Shown here one piece after another: positions 1 to 6,812 of a stretch of 9,067 nt of DNA. The position numbers were made by a program, and so were the translations under genes. The stretch is from an uncultured euryarchaeote (GTDB taxonomy: Archaea; Thermoplasmatota; Poseidoniia; Poseidoniales; Poseidoniaceae), in NCBI GenBank assembly GCA_937881505.1, contig CALGEM010000240.1, positions 1-9,067 on the forward strand. Direction: 5' to 3'. Under the pieces are notes generated by a model. The model was not told where the DNA came from and ran no database searches. It worked only from the letters and a program-made list of their open reading frames with translations. Within the stretch, counting starts at the first letter, position 1. The number at the start of each line of letters is the position of its first letter.

Positions 1-177
1 GTGACGTCCTGTGTTCATGTAAAGGCGCGAAAGAACGTCCATCGCCCATGTGTCGTTCGGGTTTTCTTGCAGCATCGCATCCAAAAACGGCTCGGCTTTT
101 TCGTAGTCCTTGGCGTTGTAGTGGCGGCGGGCTTCTTCCTTGTTTGAACTGGCCTTTTTTCGAAACGGCCACCTCAT
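1..177 (-). CDS. TPR-like protein, N-terminal fragment (cut by window edge)
   Basis: Only the first 59 residues are in the window; the gene continues past position 1. The fragment opens with a basic stretch (MRWPFRKK) and then a helical pair resembling a tetratricopeptide repeat (about residues 14-57), with A-x8-Y-x4-A spacing in ARRHYNAKDYEKAEPF and a following NP turn. TPR repeats are protein-binding scaffolds; no catalytic domain is visible, so function is unknown. It lies 76 bases downstream of the PP-loop gene on the same strand and may be cotranscribed with it. Its N terminus resembles that of its neighbour (YNA-x-x-Y-(D/E)-x-A in both), so it may be a related protein. A second in-frame ATG at 193-195 would add six residues; neither start has a clear ribosome binding site. 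Coding status is fairly sure, function is not. Confidence 0.6.
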   Translation of the reverse strand, partial: MRWPFRKKASSNKEEARRHYNAKDYEKAEPFLDAMLQENPNDTWAMDVLSRLYMNTGRH

Positions 178-253
178 GAGGGAATGGTTCTGCATCTCGG
201 TTATGGAGATGTTGCCTCATACAAGGTTGAGCGGGCGATTCAGCCACCGTCAT

Positions 254-1645
254 TTACTCGTCAAAGTGATTGACGTTGTGCAATTCATAGGGCTCGTTCA
301 TGACGGGCAAAACACTGCGAATTCGGGCTTCGATGGGACCGCGCCAGCGCTCGGGAAGAAGGTCAAATCCAGCCGGGTAAATCTCCGCCCACCAGGCGTA
401 ATCCCTCTCAAACAAATGAGCCAAATCCGGCACTTCGTCTTCATGTCCCATGCTTTGCAAGGCCCAAAGCGCGTGCGTGGCTGTGGGCATCGGGCGCTTG
501 TTGAGGTAGGTCTGAATTTCGTGGGCTTTAATGTCAAAGGGCCGTCCCAACGGTCCGTTCTTGTGGAAGCATTTCCAGCAACGTTCACAACCTTTGGTCC
601 CGTCCCCGCGCATGCAGGAGTTGAGATGTTTGAGCCAGAGCGAATCCTTCACCACCATTAGGGCACCTGCTTCTGAGATAGAAGAGATCGGGAAAAGTAG
701 GTCGAGACCTGCTTGAGCAAAGCGCTTGATCCAATACGTGCAGTATTGCGTTTCATCGAACTTCCGAAATTTACGACCTTTCCAAAGATACGTGTTGTCG
801 ATGGGCATCCCAAAACCGATGGCTCCCAAATCAAAATGGTCGGCCAACAAGATCAGATGAACAGCACATGCAAAGTCGCTCGAGAACCCGACGGGTTTCC
901 CGTGGTGAGTGCGAATCAACTCATGATTGGATTCGATTTGCAATACCTCGCGCACACCGCTTTCGTTGAGATGATCGATGAGGCGCTGTGCATTTCGGTG
1001 GTCCAACATGGAGTCAAAAGAACGACGATGGTAGCCGAGAAGCGTCTCATCGGGCATAACCAGTGCTGCGGCTGTTGAATCGGTCCCCGCTGAAAACGAC
1101 AAGCTGGCGCGCCCTCCCATCGCACGAGTGGAGGAGAACGGTGCCCGTGTAGCAGATTCCCAAGGATAGAGCAGCGTCTCAGCAGCCAAACTGAGGAGCG
1201 CTGGATGGGTCGACGAAAGGTCAAATCCCGCAGGCATATCCCAATACACCTGTCCTTGAGGGTACCTGAACCACAGGCGAAGGCCTTCCTGAGAAAAATT
1301 GGAGGGCATGTTGTTTGGATTCCATTCTAGGCTGTGTTGAGGCTGAGGCTGAGCGTCTCGAAGACGTTCAAGTCTGCTTTCCTTCATCGGCGTCAAGGCC
1401 TTTCCTGGAGTGGACGACAGCTGCTCTTGAGCCAGCGCCACATAGGATTGTGTGAGTTCATCGTCCCAGTGTTCAGCTGTTTGCACCAAGGTTTCGAAGG
1501 CCTGTTCGTTCCAGTAGGAACGAACGATAACGCTTCGAGCCAGTTCGGCTTCTTTGGGCTTTGACAGCAAAGTGTGTGCATGGCGCCGAGCCTCATCATA
1601 GCGTCCGGCGTTGTAGGCCCGACGCATGAGCACCCGCCGGAGCAT
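254..1645 (-). CDS. PP-loop ATPase-like protein with TPR-like N terminus and QueC-type cysteine site
   Basis: Protein of 463 residues. Residues 8-75 are helical and TPR-like (YNAGRYDEARRHAHTLL). After a linker comes an alpha-hydrolase (PP-loop) fold signature, SLSFSAGTDST at 181-191, a variant of the SGGxDS ATP-pyrophosphate loop. Further on are KPVGFSSDFA (250-259), which may line the active site, and four cysteines at 344, 353, 356 and 359. Their C-x8-C-x2-C-x2-C spacing matches what I recall for the zinc site of 7-cyano-7-deazaguanine synthase QueC. Enzymes of this fold adenylate a carboxylate or similar group before amidation or thiolation. The substrate here is unknown; the setting among glycosyltransferases and an epimerase suggests sugar or glycan modification rather than queuosine or archaeosine synthesis. 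It may belong to an uncharacterised PP-loop family seen in polysaccharide clusters. Start ATG is at 1643-1645; a second ATG at 1625-1627 is possible. It is divergent from the epimerase across 100 bases. Confidence 0.8.
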   Translation of the reverse strand: MLRRVLMRRAYNAGRYDEARRHAHTLLSKPKEAELARSVIVRSYWNEQAFETLVQTAEHWDDELTQSYVALAQEQLSSTPGKALTPMKESRLERLRDAQPQPQHSLEWNPNNMPSNFSQEGLRLWFRYPQGQVYWDMPAGFDLSSTHPALLSLAAETLLYPWESATRAPFSSTRAMGGRASLSFSAGTDSTAAALVMPDETLLGYHRRSFDSMLDHRNAQRLIDHLNESGVREVLQIESNHELIRTHHGKPVGFSSDFACAVHLILLADHFDLGAIGFGMPIDNTYLWKGRKFRKFDETQYCTYWIKRFAQAGLDLLFPISSISEAGALMVVKDSLWLKHLNSCMRGDGTKGCERCWKCFHKNGPLGRPFDIKAHEIQTYLNKRPMPTATHALWALQSMGHEDEVPDLAHLFERDYAWWAEIYPAGFDLLPERWRGPIEARIRSVLPVMNEPYELHNVNHFDE

Positions 1646-1745
1646 GGTTCAACTGCATCATTGCGACCTATCAAGTTGCTTCAATTCGGTACAGATGTCG
1701 GTCGCATTCCCGAAGGCTCTTCAACAAGCGAGCCCAGCGCGAAGC
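1646..1745. promoter_or_regulatory. Divergent promoter region between PP-loop gene and epimerase
   Basis: These 100 bases separate two divergent starts and must carry both promoters if neither gene is read through from elsewhere. I see no clear TATA box about 26 bases before either start codon and no good Shine-Dalgarno site, so the assignment rests on layout alone. Confidence 0.35.
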
Positions 1746-2705
1746 ATGCCTAAACTCCTCATCACCGGTGGTGCGGGGTTCATCGGTGGCCACACGGTGA
1801 ATTTGGCGATGGCGCTCGGGTGGCAGGTTCGCCTTCTTGACAACCTCTCGACCGGCCTCGCGACAAAGGTCGAAACGCTTGCCAGCCAGGGGGCCCAAGT
1901 GATCATCGGTGATGTGCGGGATGCCGACATCGTTCTGGCTGCGGTGGAGGGGTGTGACGCCATCATCCATCTTGCCGCTCAAGTTTCGGTACCACGCTCG
2001 GTGGAGCAACCTGAAGAAACTCTCGAAATCAACGTCGGAGGAACGGCCAACCTTCTCGAAGCCTGCAAGGCGCACGGCGTTTCTCGTTTCGTGATGGCTT
2101 CGAGCGCGGCGGTGTACGGAACCAACGATACCTTTCCCCTCGATGAGGCTGATGCAGGTACATTTCACTCGCCATATGCCGAATCAAAGTGGAAGAATGA
2201 ACATCAAGTGGCTGAAGCAAGGGCTTCTGGTTTAGAAGCGGTTGCACTACGTTTCTTCAACGTCTACGGAACTGGGCAGCGTTCGGATGGTGCCTATGCT
2301 GCGGTGATTCCAAAATTCATCGAGTTGGCCGTTGCCGGACAGGCGCCCACTGTGTTTGGTGACGGTCAGCAAACCCGTGATTTCGTCCATGTTGACGATG
2401 TGAGTCGGGCACTTCTCATGCTTGCCACCGAACCGTGGACAAACAACTTGGAACATGTTTACAATGTGTGTACGCAAACAGAAATTTCTCTTCTCAACCT
2501 TCTCGATGGAATCCATAGCGTGCTGTCTGATGTGGCCCCAGAGGTTCCTCGGCCGAACCCAACTCATGCAGCAGAGCGGGCGGGTGACATCGGACGCTCG
2601 GTTGGCTCAAATGCGAGACTGGTCAGAGATACCACCTGGTCTCCGGATGTTGAGTTCGCTGATGGCCTTCGGCAACAAGTCCTCGACACACTCAGGGATG
2701 CGTGA
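1746..2705 (+). CDS. NAD-dependent nucleotide-sugar epimerase (extended SDR family)
   Basis: Protein of 319 residues, the normal length for UDP-glucose/UDP-GlcNAc 4-epimerases and related enzymes. The NAD-binding Rossmann motif GGAGFIG is at 8-14, and an acidic residue that would hold the adenosine ribose is at D32 in LDNLSTG. HLAAQ is at 75-79. The catalytic site has Ser119/Ser120 in MASSAAVYG and the YxxxK pair Tyr144/Lys148 in SPYAESK. RFFNVYGTGQ (169-178) and RDFVHVDDV (211-219) are typical of the substrate-binding half. The enzyme would act in the cytoplasm on a nucleotide-bound sugar, supplying donors to the adjacent glycosyltransferases. The exact substrate (Glc/Gal, GlcNAc/GalNAc or a uronic acid) cannot be read from motifs. 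The ATG at 1746 was chosen because the protein then begins right at the Rossmann strand; the frame is open another 40 codons upstream, but that stretch is unlike the family and runs into the divergent gene. Confidence 0.9.
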   Translation: MPKLLITGGAGFIGGHTVNLAMALGWQVRLLDNLSTGLATKVETLASQGAQVIIGDVRDADIVLAAVEGCDAIIHLAAQVSVPRSVEQPEETLEINVGGTANLLEACKAHGVSRFVMASSAAVYGTNDTFPLDEADAGTFHSPYAESKWKNEHQVAEARASGLEAVALRFFNVYGTGQRSDGAYAAVIPKFIELAVAGQAPTVFGDGQQTRDFVHVDDVSRALLMLATEPWTNNLEHVYNVCTQTEISLLNLLDGIHSVLSDVAPEVPRPNPTHAAERAGDIGRSVGSNARLVRDTTWSPDVEFADGLRQQVLDTLRDA

Positions 2706-2711
2706 TGGAAC

Positions 2712-3812
2712 ATGCATGTGCTTTGGATGACGGCACGCGCAATGTCCGACCTCTGTGCAACCACGCAACGAGCGCTGATGGCAGGATTGCTCGGCCGTGG
2801 GCATTCCATAACCTTCGTCAACGGTGATGCCAACTCGCCGATGGAACACGAAAATTTGACCCACATGGCATTGCCCGTGAACGCACGCCGTGGTTTTCAG
2901 AGTCGGGCGTTGGGAATCGCAATGAAAGGTTGGCTTGGATTGCAGCGTTTTGAGGACCATTCTACGGTCGCCATCGTTGAATGGCGGGTTGTCAAACAGG
3001 TCGTCCCGATATTGGAGCAAATGGGGATTCCATGGACGCTGATGGACCGAAGCCCGCCCGCAGATGCTGGTTTGTTTGGACGGCTCCAATGGCGTTCGTG
3101 GGCCACTGCATGGCGATTAGCCAAGCGTGCGAATGCGCGAGGATTTGTTGTTTCGGCTGCCCATCAAGCTTTTGTCAACAAAAAAATCGGTCATGAGCAT
3201 ACAACGGTCATTCCTGCAGGAGTGGATCTTTCGCTCTTCAAGCCGAAAAATAAGCGCCCCACCTTCACCATGGTTTACCATGGACGCTTAGACCGACATC
3301 GAGGCGTGTTGGCATGTGTAATGTTAGCACAAAAAGCACGACATGAGGCGGTTGAGGTGGATTTGCTGATAATTGGAGAAGGTGACCTCCTTCCCTCGTT
3401 GATGGAACTGGCACAGCACCATGCCTTCCTTCAGGTTCATGATTCAATGAAACAATCAGAACTCGCAGAACTTCTCGGTACCTGTCATCTTGGACTTCTC
3501 CCCATGCCTCGGCGCGGGGTGTGGACGATGGCCAGCCCGTTGAAGCGAAGCGAATACCTTGCCTCGGGCCTTTGCATCTTTGGCATCGACCACGAAGGGC
3601 ATGCTCTCCAAGGTGTTGACGAAGCCTGGTTTTCCCTCGTACCGCAAGAGGATTTCCACATTGATGGAATGGAGTTCCTAAGGCGCTGTATGGTTGATTG
3701 GCATCAAATTGTAGAAGCGCCACGAGCCTATGCCGAATCCCGTCTTGATTGGGCCTCATCGGTCTCAACACTCGAAAGTTGTTTGAGCACCGAGATTCAG
3801 AAGGATTCGTAG
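2712..3812 (+). CDS. Family 4-type (GT-B) glycosyltransferase
   Basis: Protein of 366 residues with the two-domain GT-B layout. The N-terminal acceptor domain is divergent. The C-terminal donor domain opens at VIPAGVDLSLFKP (166-178), then VYHGRLDRHRG (188-198), LLIIGEGDL (218-226) and SPLKRSEYLASG (275-286). The last is the nucleotide-sugar binding region with the conserved glutamate, here Glu281. It lacks the usual first glutamate of the E-x7-E pair and has instead the SPxKxxEYLAxG variant seen in many surface-glycan enzymes. There is no signal peptide or membrane helix, so it probably acts at the cytoplasmic face. It starts 6 bases after the epimerase stop, which implies cotranscription and that the epimerised sugar could be its donor. 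Its last 16 bases overlap the end of the opposing glycosyltransferase gene. Family assignment is good; sugar and linkage are unknown. Confidence 0.85.
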   Translation: MHVLWMTARAMSDLCATTQRALMAGLLGRGHSITFVNGDANSPMEHENLTHMALPVNARRGFQSRALGIAMKGWLGLQRFEDHSTVAIVEWRVVKQVVPILEQMGIPWTLMDRSPPADAGLFGRLQWRSWATAWRLAKRANARGFVVSAAHQAFVNKKIGHEHTTVIPAGVDLSLFKPKNKRPTFTMVYHGRLDRHRGVLACVMLAQKARHEAVEVDLLIIGEGDLLPSLMELAQHHAFLQVHDSMKQSELAELLGTCHLGLLPMPRRGVWTMASPLKRSEYLASGLCIFGIDHEGHALQGVDEAWFSLVPQEDFHIDGMEFLRRCMVDWHQIVEAPRAYAESRLDWASSVSTLESCLSTEIQKDS

Positions 3813-4780
3813 ATGAATTTCCATCGTTTTCGCACTTCTTCAACCCTATATGGGGCCACGGAGGCGATGAGGCCCTCGTGTGGAGGCGCATCGTTCAAGA
3901 TGGATGAAACGGCTTCGACCCATGCATCAATATCGCCGTAGGTTGCCGTGTTGACGGTGTCGGGAAGACCGATGACGCGGTCACTTACGCACACCGAAAG
4001 ACCAACTGAGAGGGCTTCCAGCGCCACCATGGGTTGCCCCTCAAATTCAGACGGAACGAGCAAAACCGATGCCTTTCTGAGCAGAGCATTCTTTTCCTCT
4101 TCCGAGATCCAGCCCCGGGCGTTTATCCACGTATGCAGGCTGTTGGTTTGGCCTGTCATTGTCAAGTTCAGTTCGGGAAAGATTTCACGCAATCGTTGTG
4201 CAACATTAACGGCGAAAGCATGACCCTTGACGGGATCTGCACGGCCAAGGAGAAGCAGGTGGTGCTCGTCGCGTCTATCTTTGGATGAAGATTCATGAAC
4301 AGGTATAGGGTTGTGAACGACCTCGAGGGGACCTAAGGCAGGGAGGAGACGTTCGTGCCAAGCCGAGGACAAAACAACCCCCCGAACTCCTTCATCGGCG
4401 AACACAGAGCATACCTGTTTTTGCCGTTGTAAACCCCCTTTCGTCAACCAATCGTGAAATTGACCTGAGTGGATGTGCAACGTGATTGGAACTGCATGGA
4501 GTTGGGCGATTCGAATTAACCGCACCTTTCGCCGCCACGACCAATCTGCAGCCGTATGAACATGAACCACATCCGGGCGTAGCGTAGGGTCGCTGCATCG
4601 TCGCTTGAGCTCACGTCGAGCCCGCCGATAGGCCCGCCATTTCGCCCACAGTCCACCCGGTGCATGCGAGGCGAGCAGTTCGGCTTCCCAGCCTTCGGGC
4701 GGGAATTCAGCGAGGGTATGCATGACGGTCGCCATGCCACCAGGTGTATCGCAAGGACCCACGTGCAACACCTTGCGCAT
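3797..4780 (-). CDS. Family 4 (GT-B) glycosyltransferase
   Basis: Protein of 327 residues, short but complete for GT4. A glycine-rich acceptor loop, GPCDTPGGM, is at 8-16, VHVHTA at 72-77 and LHIHSG at 101-106. The donor domain begins near HNPIP (156-160), followed by LLLLGRADPVKG (175-186). The classical PSEFEGQPMVALEALSVG (243-260) holds the E-x7-E pair Glu247 and Glu255, which binds the nucleotide sugar. It would transfer a sugar with retention of configuration, from a nucleotide donor to a lipid-linked or growing glycan at the cytoplasmic face. No membrane segment is visible. It is divergent from the GT2 gene and convergent with the other GT4 gene, so it forms its own transcription unit. 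The ATG at 4778-4780 is chosen because MRKVLHVGP starts the first Rossmann strand directly. Confidence 0.88.
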   Translation of the reverse strand: MRKVLHVGPCDTPGGMATVMHTLAEFPPEGWEAELLASHAPGGLWAKWRAYRRARRELKRRCSDPTLRPDVVHVHTAADWSWRRKVRLIRIAQLHAVPITLHIHSGQFHDWLTKGGLQRQKQVCSVFADEGVRGVVLSSAWHERLLPALGPLEVVHNPIPVHESSSKDRRDEHHLLLLGRADPVKGHAFAVNVAQRLREIFPELNLTMTGQTNSLHTWINARGWISEEEKNALLRKASVLLVPSEFEGQPMVALEALSVGLSVCVSDRVIGLPDTVNTATYGDIDAWVEAVSSILNDAPPHEGLIASVAPYRVEEVRKRWKFIYESF

Positions 4781-4883
4781 GGTCAGCGCACACCGTTCGC
4801 CATGAAGAAAGGGTCGGCAAATTCGGGTCGCAAGGTGGTTGAAATGGAGAGAACATAAGAGCAGGGCACCAGCCTATCCCTGC
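4781..4883. promoter_or_regulatory. Divergent promoter region; TATA-like box suggests leaderless GT2 transcript
   Basis: These bases separate the divergent GT4 and GT2 starts. On the plus strand ACATAAGA at 4853-4860 is a TATA-like box centred about 26 bases before the ATG at 4884. In archaea this places transcription start at or next to the start codon, implying a leaderless mRNA. On the minus strand I see no equally good box for the GT4 gene. Confidence 0.4.
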
Positions 4884-6110
4884 ATGGTCGTGGTTCCCGC
4901 CATCATCGAAGGGGCGGCGCTTTCCGTAGCGCTGGTGCCCTTTGTCCTTCATCGGTGGGACATGTACCGTTGGGACCGAGACCATCGAAATGCCCACGTC
5001 CCAAAGGGCACTGACCATGAAGAAGCGTTGACCGTGTTACTCCCAGTTTGGAACGAGGTGCGTATCATTGAGAAGAAACTGGACAATCTTGTCCAGCAAA
5101 ACGTGCCTGTGCGACTCCTGCTCATCGATTCCGCATCGACCGATGCAACGGTGGAGCGGATAGAAGCATGGCTCAACGCCCATCCCGAGGCCTTTCTGGA
5201 GGTCGACCTGCTTCGCATGGAGACGCGTCAAGGAAAAACGCCGGCCGTCGTCAGGGCGTTGAAGCACCTCGGCCAGCACGCTGAGGGTCTGGTGTGCATG
5301 ACCGATGCCGACGCTTTGCTTGAGCGAGGATGTTTGCGCCGCATGATGCAGTGGTTCGCTGACCCGATGGTGGGTGCGGTTGGGGCCGTACCCAAACGCG
5401 AAGGGGCCCGACACGACGAGTCCATGCACAGAACGGCGTGGGAAGCCATGCGGCTAGCTGAATCAATGGTTGACAGCACGCCGTTTCTCGAAGGGTCCTG
5501 CATGATGTGGCGCCCCTCATGTCTGGCCATCGACGACCTCAATCCGAGCGCCAATGCTGACGACGCTCAAATCGCAACCTCCATCCGTTGCCGCGGATGG
5601 CGAACACTGACCGACCCGCTCGCTCATTTTATCGACGCTGCACCCAGCACCCTTGAAGGGCAACGTCGTCAAAAGATACGGCGAGCGCAAGGACTGCAGC
5701 GGTTGCTGATTCGAGAGCGGAGGCGAGCGACGGCCAGAGGCCAAGGCCTCTTCGGGCGTATTTTTCGTCGCCAACACCATTTCCACATCGTCGCCCCTTT
5801 GGCGTTGACCATCGCTACGGCGAGCGCTGTATTACGCTGGGGTTTCATCGCACTCTATGGATGGCCAGCCACGTTCACACTCGCCAACAGCCTTCACCTC
5901 GGTTTCACCGTGCTTGAACTCGTCAGCGCCGCTTTGTGGTGGCGCAGTCGGCAAGGCAAGTCAAGCGGGCCGCTCTCGCTGGTCGGGCAGTGGTTTTCCA
6001 GCATGGAATTGCTCGGACGCTCGCTTGTGATCACGGCACGTGGACGCTCCTTGCATCAGTGGGAACAACACGCCGACGTGCGGGAACACATGTTGGATGT
6101 TGAAGTTTGA
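4884..6110 (+). CDS. Membrane-associated family 2 (GT-A) glycosyltransferase
   Basis: Protein of 408 residues from ATG 4884. A hydrophobic N-terminal segment (about 2-22) precedes a GT2 catalytic domain. The nucleotide-binding strand TVLLPVWNE is at 50-58, LIDSASTD at 80-87, and the metal-binding TDADAL has Asp141 and Asp143. A candidate base region, ADDAQIA, holds Asp226/Asp227. QRRQKIRRAQG (260-270) resembles the QxxRW-type acceptor motif of processive GT2 enzymes, without its tryptophan. Two hydrophobic segments (about 301-324 and 337-353) follow, giving a layout like polysaccharide or dolichol-linked sugar synthases. It probably works at the membrane, adding sugars from a nucleotide donor. 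A TTG start at 4839 in the same frame would add 15 hydrophilic residues and lacks support; the TATA-like box favours 4884. It ends 88 bases from the convergent pilin gene. Confidence 0.85.
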   Translation: MVVVPAIIEGAALSVALVPFVLHRWDMYRWDRDHRNAHVPKGTDHEEALTVLLPVWNEVRIIEKKLDNLVQQNVPVRLLLIDSASTDATVERIEAWLNAHPEAFLEVDLLRMETRQGKTPAVVRALKHLGQHAEGLVCMTDADALLERGCLRRMMQWFADPMVGAVGAVPKREGARHDESMHRTAWEAMRLAESMVDSTPFLEGSCMMWRPSCLAIDDLNPSANADDAQIATSIRCRGWRTLTDPLAHFIDAAPSTLEGQRRQKIRRAQGLQRLLIRERRRATARGQGLFGRIFRRQHHFHIVAPLALTIATASAVLRWGFIALYGWPATFTLANSLHLGFTVLELVSAALWWRSRQGKSSGPLSLVGQWFSSMELLGRSLVITARGRSLHQWEQHADVREHMLDVEV

Positions 6111-6120
6111 AGAAAAGGCC

Positions 6121-6146
6121 CCTCCGACGGCCTTGGCCGCCGGAGG
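6121..6146 (-). terminator. Hairpin terminator for the pilin gene
   Basis: A 12-base stem (6121-6132 with 6135-6146, one A-C mismatch at 6127/6140) has a two-base loop as drawn. On the minus strand it is followed by GGCCTTTTCTT, so a T-rich tract comes after a GC-rich hairpin. It lies between the convergent GT2 and pilin stops, 52 bases beyond the pilin stop. It may also stop GT2 transcripts, though no T run follows on that strand. Confidence 0.55.
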
Positions 6147-6155
6147 CGCGTTGTA

Positions 6156-6170
6156 CAGGTCGGAGACCTG
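6156..6170. repeat. Perfect 6-base inverted repeat in convergent spacer
   Basis: CAGGTC (6156-6161) pairs exactly with GACCTG (6165-6170) around a three-base GGA loop. With the larger hairpin at 6121-6146 and another 6-base inverted repeat, AGTGAT/ATCACT at 6187-6202 over the pilin stop codon, it forms a series of small folds in the 3' region of the pilin mRNA. It may protect the transcript end or aid termination. Confidence 0.35.
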
Positions 6171-6197
6171 GAAAGAGTGGCTACTCAGTGATTGAAA

Positions 6198-6701
6198 TCA
6201 CTCAGCAACGACGCCGTTGGTGGTGTCGATGGTCTTACCTTCACGGGTGTCCGTGATGGTGACGTCGATGGAACAGCTGCCGGAGCAGAGATCCTGGCCG
6301 TTCTCGACGACGGTCACACCGTCACCAACGGACCAAACTTGGTCGTCCGTGTTACCAAACTCGACGAGGCTGCACACAGAGGTGCCGTCAACGCCAGGGT
6401 TGTCGCAGGTAACTGGAGCTGCGCCGTCAATGGCGAGCTTCACGGAGACAGCGGCCCAGTTGATGTCGCCGCCTTGGTCCATGGTCAACATGATGAGGTT
6501 GTCAGCAGTGTCAGTGCCTGGGGTACCTTGGGCGTCCTTTCCGCTGAAAGCGTAAAGGGCAAGGTTTCCGTCGGTGTTGCCTTCTGCGAGGGAGCTAGCC
6601 CACACGTACAGCACACCAGCCAGCACAACAGTGATTGCAACCATCAAGATGGTAGCGATAACTGGGCTGACAGCCTCTTCGTTTCGGTTTTCGTTTTGCA
6701 T
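6198..6701 (-). CDS. Archaeal type IV pilin-like protein
   Basis: Protein of 167 residues with a class III signal peptide. A short charged leader (MQNENRNEEA) is followed by the archaeal pilin N-terminal motif AVSPVIATILMVAITVV and a hydrophobic helix to about Trp34. Prepilin peptidase would cleave near the leader/helix boundary, and the helix would pack into a filament core. The rest is a small, acidic, glycine- and threonine-rich beta domain with four cysteines (99, 110, 139, 143), which could form two disulfides outside the cell. The length fits a major or minor adhesion pilin better than an archaellin. No pilus ATPase or membrane platform gene is in the window, so assembly must depend on genes elsewhere. 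The ATG at 6699-6701 has a strong ribosome binding site. The glycosyltransferases next door could glycosylate it, but this is inference. Confidence 0.88.
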   Translation of the reverse strand: MQNENRNEEAVSPVIATILMVAITVVLAGVLYVWASSLAEGNTDGNLALYAFSGKDAQGTPGTDTADNLIMLTMDQGGDINWAAVSVKLAIDGAAPVTCDNPGVDGTSVCSLVEFGNTDDQVWSVGDGVTVVENGQDLCSGSCSIDVTITDTREGKTIDTTNGVVAE

Positions 6702-6709
6702 ATTTTTGT

Positions 6710-6717
6710 CCTCCTTT
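6710..6717 (-). promoter_or_regulatory. Strong Shine-Dalgarno site of the pilin gene
   Basis: The minus strand reads AAAGGAGG, ending 8 bases before the pilin ATG. It is the strongest ribosome binding site in the window, fixes the pilin start and points to high expression. Confidence 0.75.
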
Positions 6718-6729
6718 CCCCATTCGGGG
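6718..6729 (-). promoter_or_regulatory. Small hairpin in the pilin mRNA leader
   Basis: CCCC and GGGG arms around a four-base loop (GAAT on the minus strand) sit directly upstream of the Shine-Dalgarno site. By position they would lie at or near the 5' end of the mRNA, where a hairpin could protect the transcript or keep the ribosome binding site clear. Confidence 0.4.
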
Positions 6730-6750
6730 TAGGCCCTGCTATGCCCGTCC

Positions 6751-6760
6751 TCATATTAAA
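6751..6760 (-). promoter_or_regulatory. TATA box of the pilin gene
   Basis: The minus strand reads TTTAATATGA, a good archaeal TATA-box match. Starting about 25 bases downstream (near 6730) would give a leader of about 30 bases that holds the small hairpin and the Shine-Dalgarno site. Confidence 0.55.
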
Positions 6761-6792
6761 CCCATCTGCCTATTATCCTCAACCACGCGCGT

Positions 6793-6812
6793 AAAAACGC
6801 CGTTTTTCGGCG
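6793..6812 (-). terminator. Free-standing hairpin plus T run
   Basis: On the minus strand CGCCG-AAAAA-CGGCG (6812 down to 6798) is followed directly by five T (6797-6793), a textbook intrinsic terminator shape. It lies about 240 bases past the map stop and just upstream of the pilin TATA box. It would either end map-operon read-through before the pilin promoter or end a separate short transcript. Confidence 0.5.

Noticed and set aside
140..661. Plus-strand open frame of 173 codons at the left edge
   Set aside because: It lies antisense to the end of the PP-loop gene and the start of the TPR-like gene, and its translation shows no domain or motif.
1626..1745. Forty-codon N-terminal extension of the epimerase
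   Set aside because: Extended SDR enzymes begin at the Rossmann strand (MPKLLITGG); the extension is unlike the family and overlaps the start of the divergent gene.
4839..4883. TTG start giving a 423-residue GT2
   Set aside because: The extra 15 residues are polar and precede the hydrophobic segment, there is no ribosome site, and the TATA-like box fits the ATG at 4884.
6192..6794. Plus-strand open frame of 200 codons over the pilin gene
   Set aside because: It is antisense to a clear pilin with signal peptide and ribosome site, and also covers the pilin promoter.
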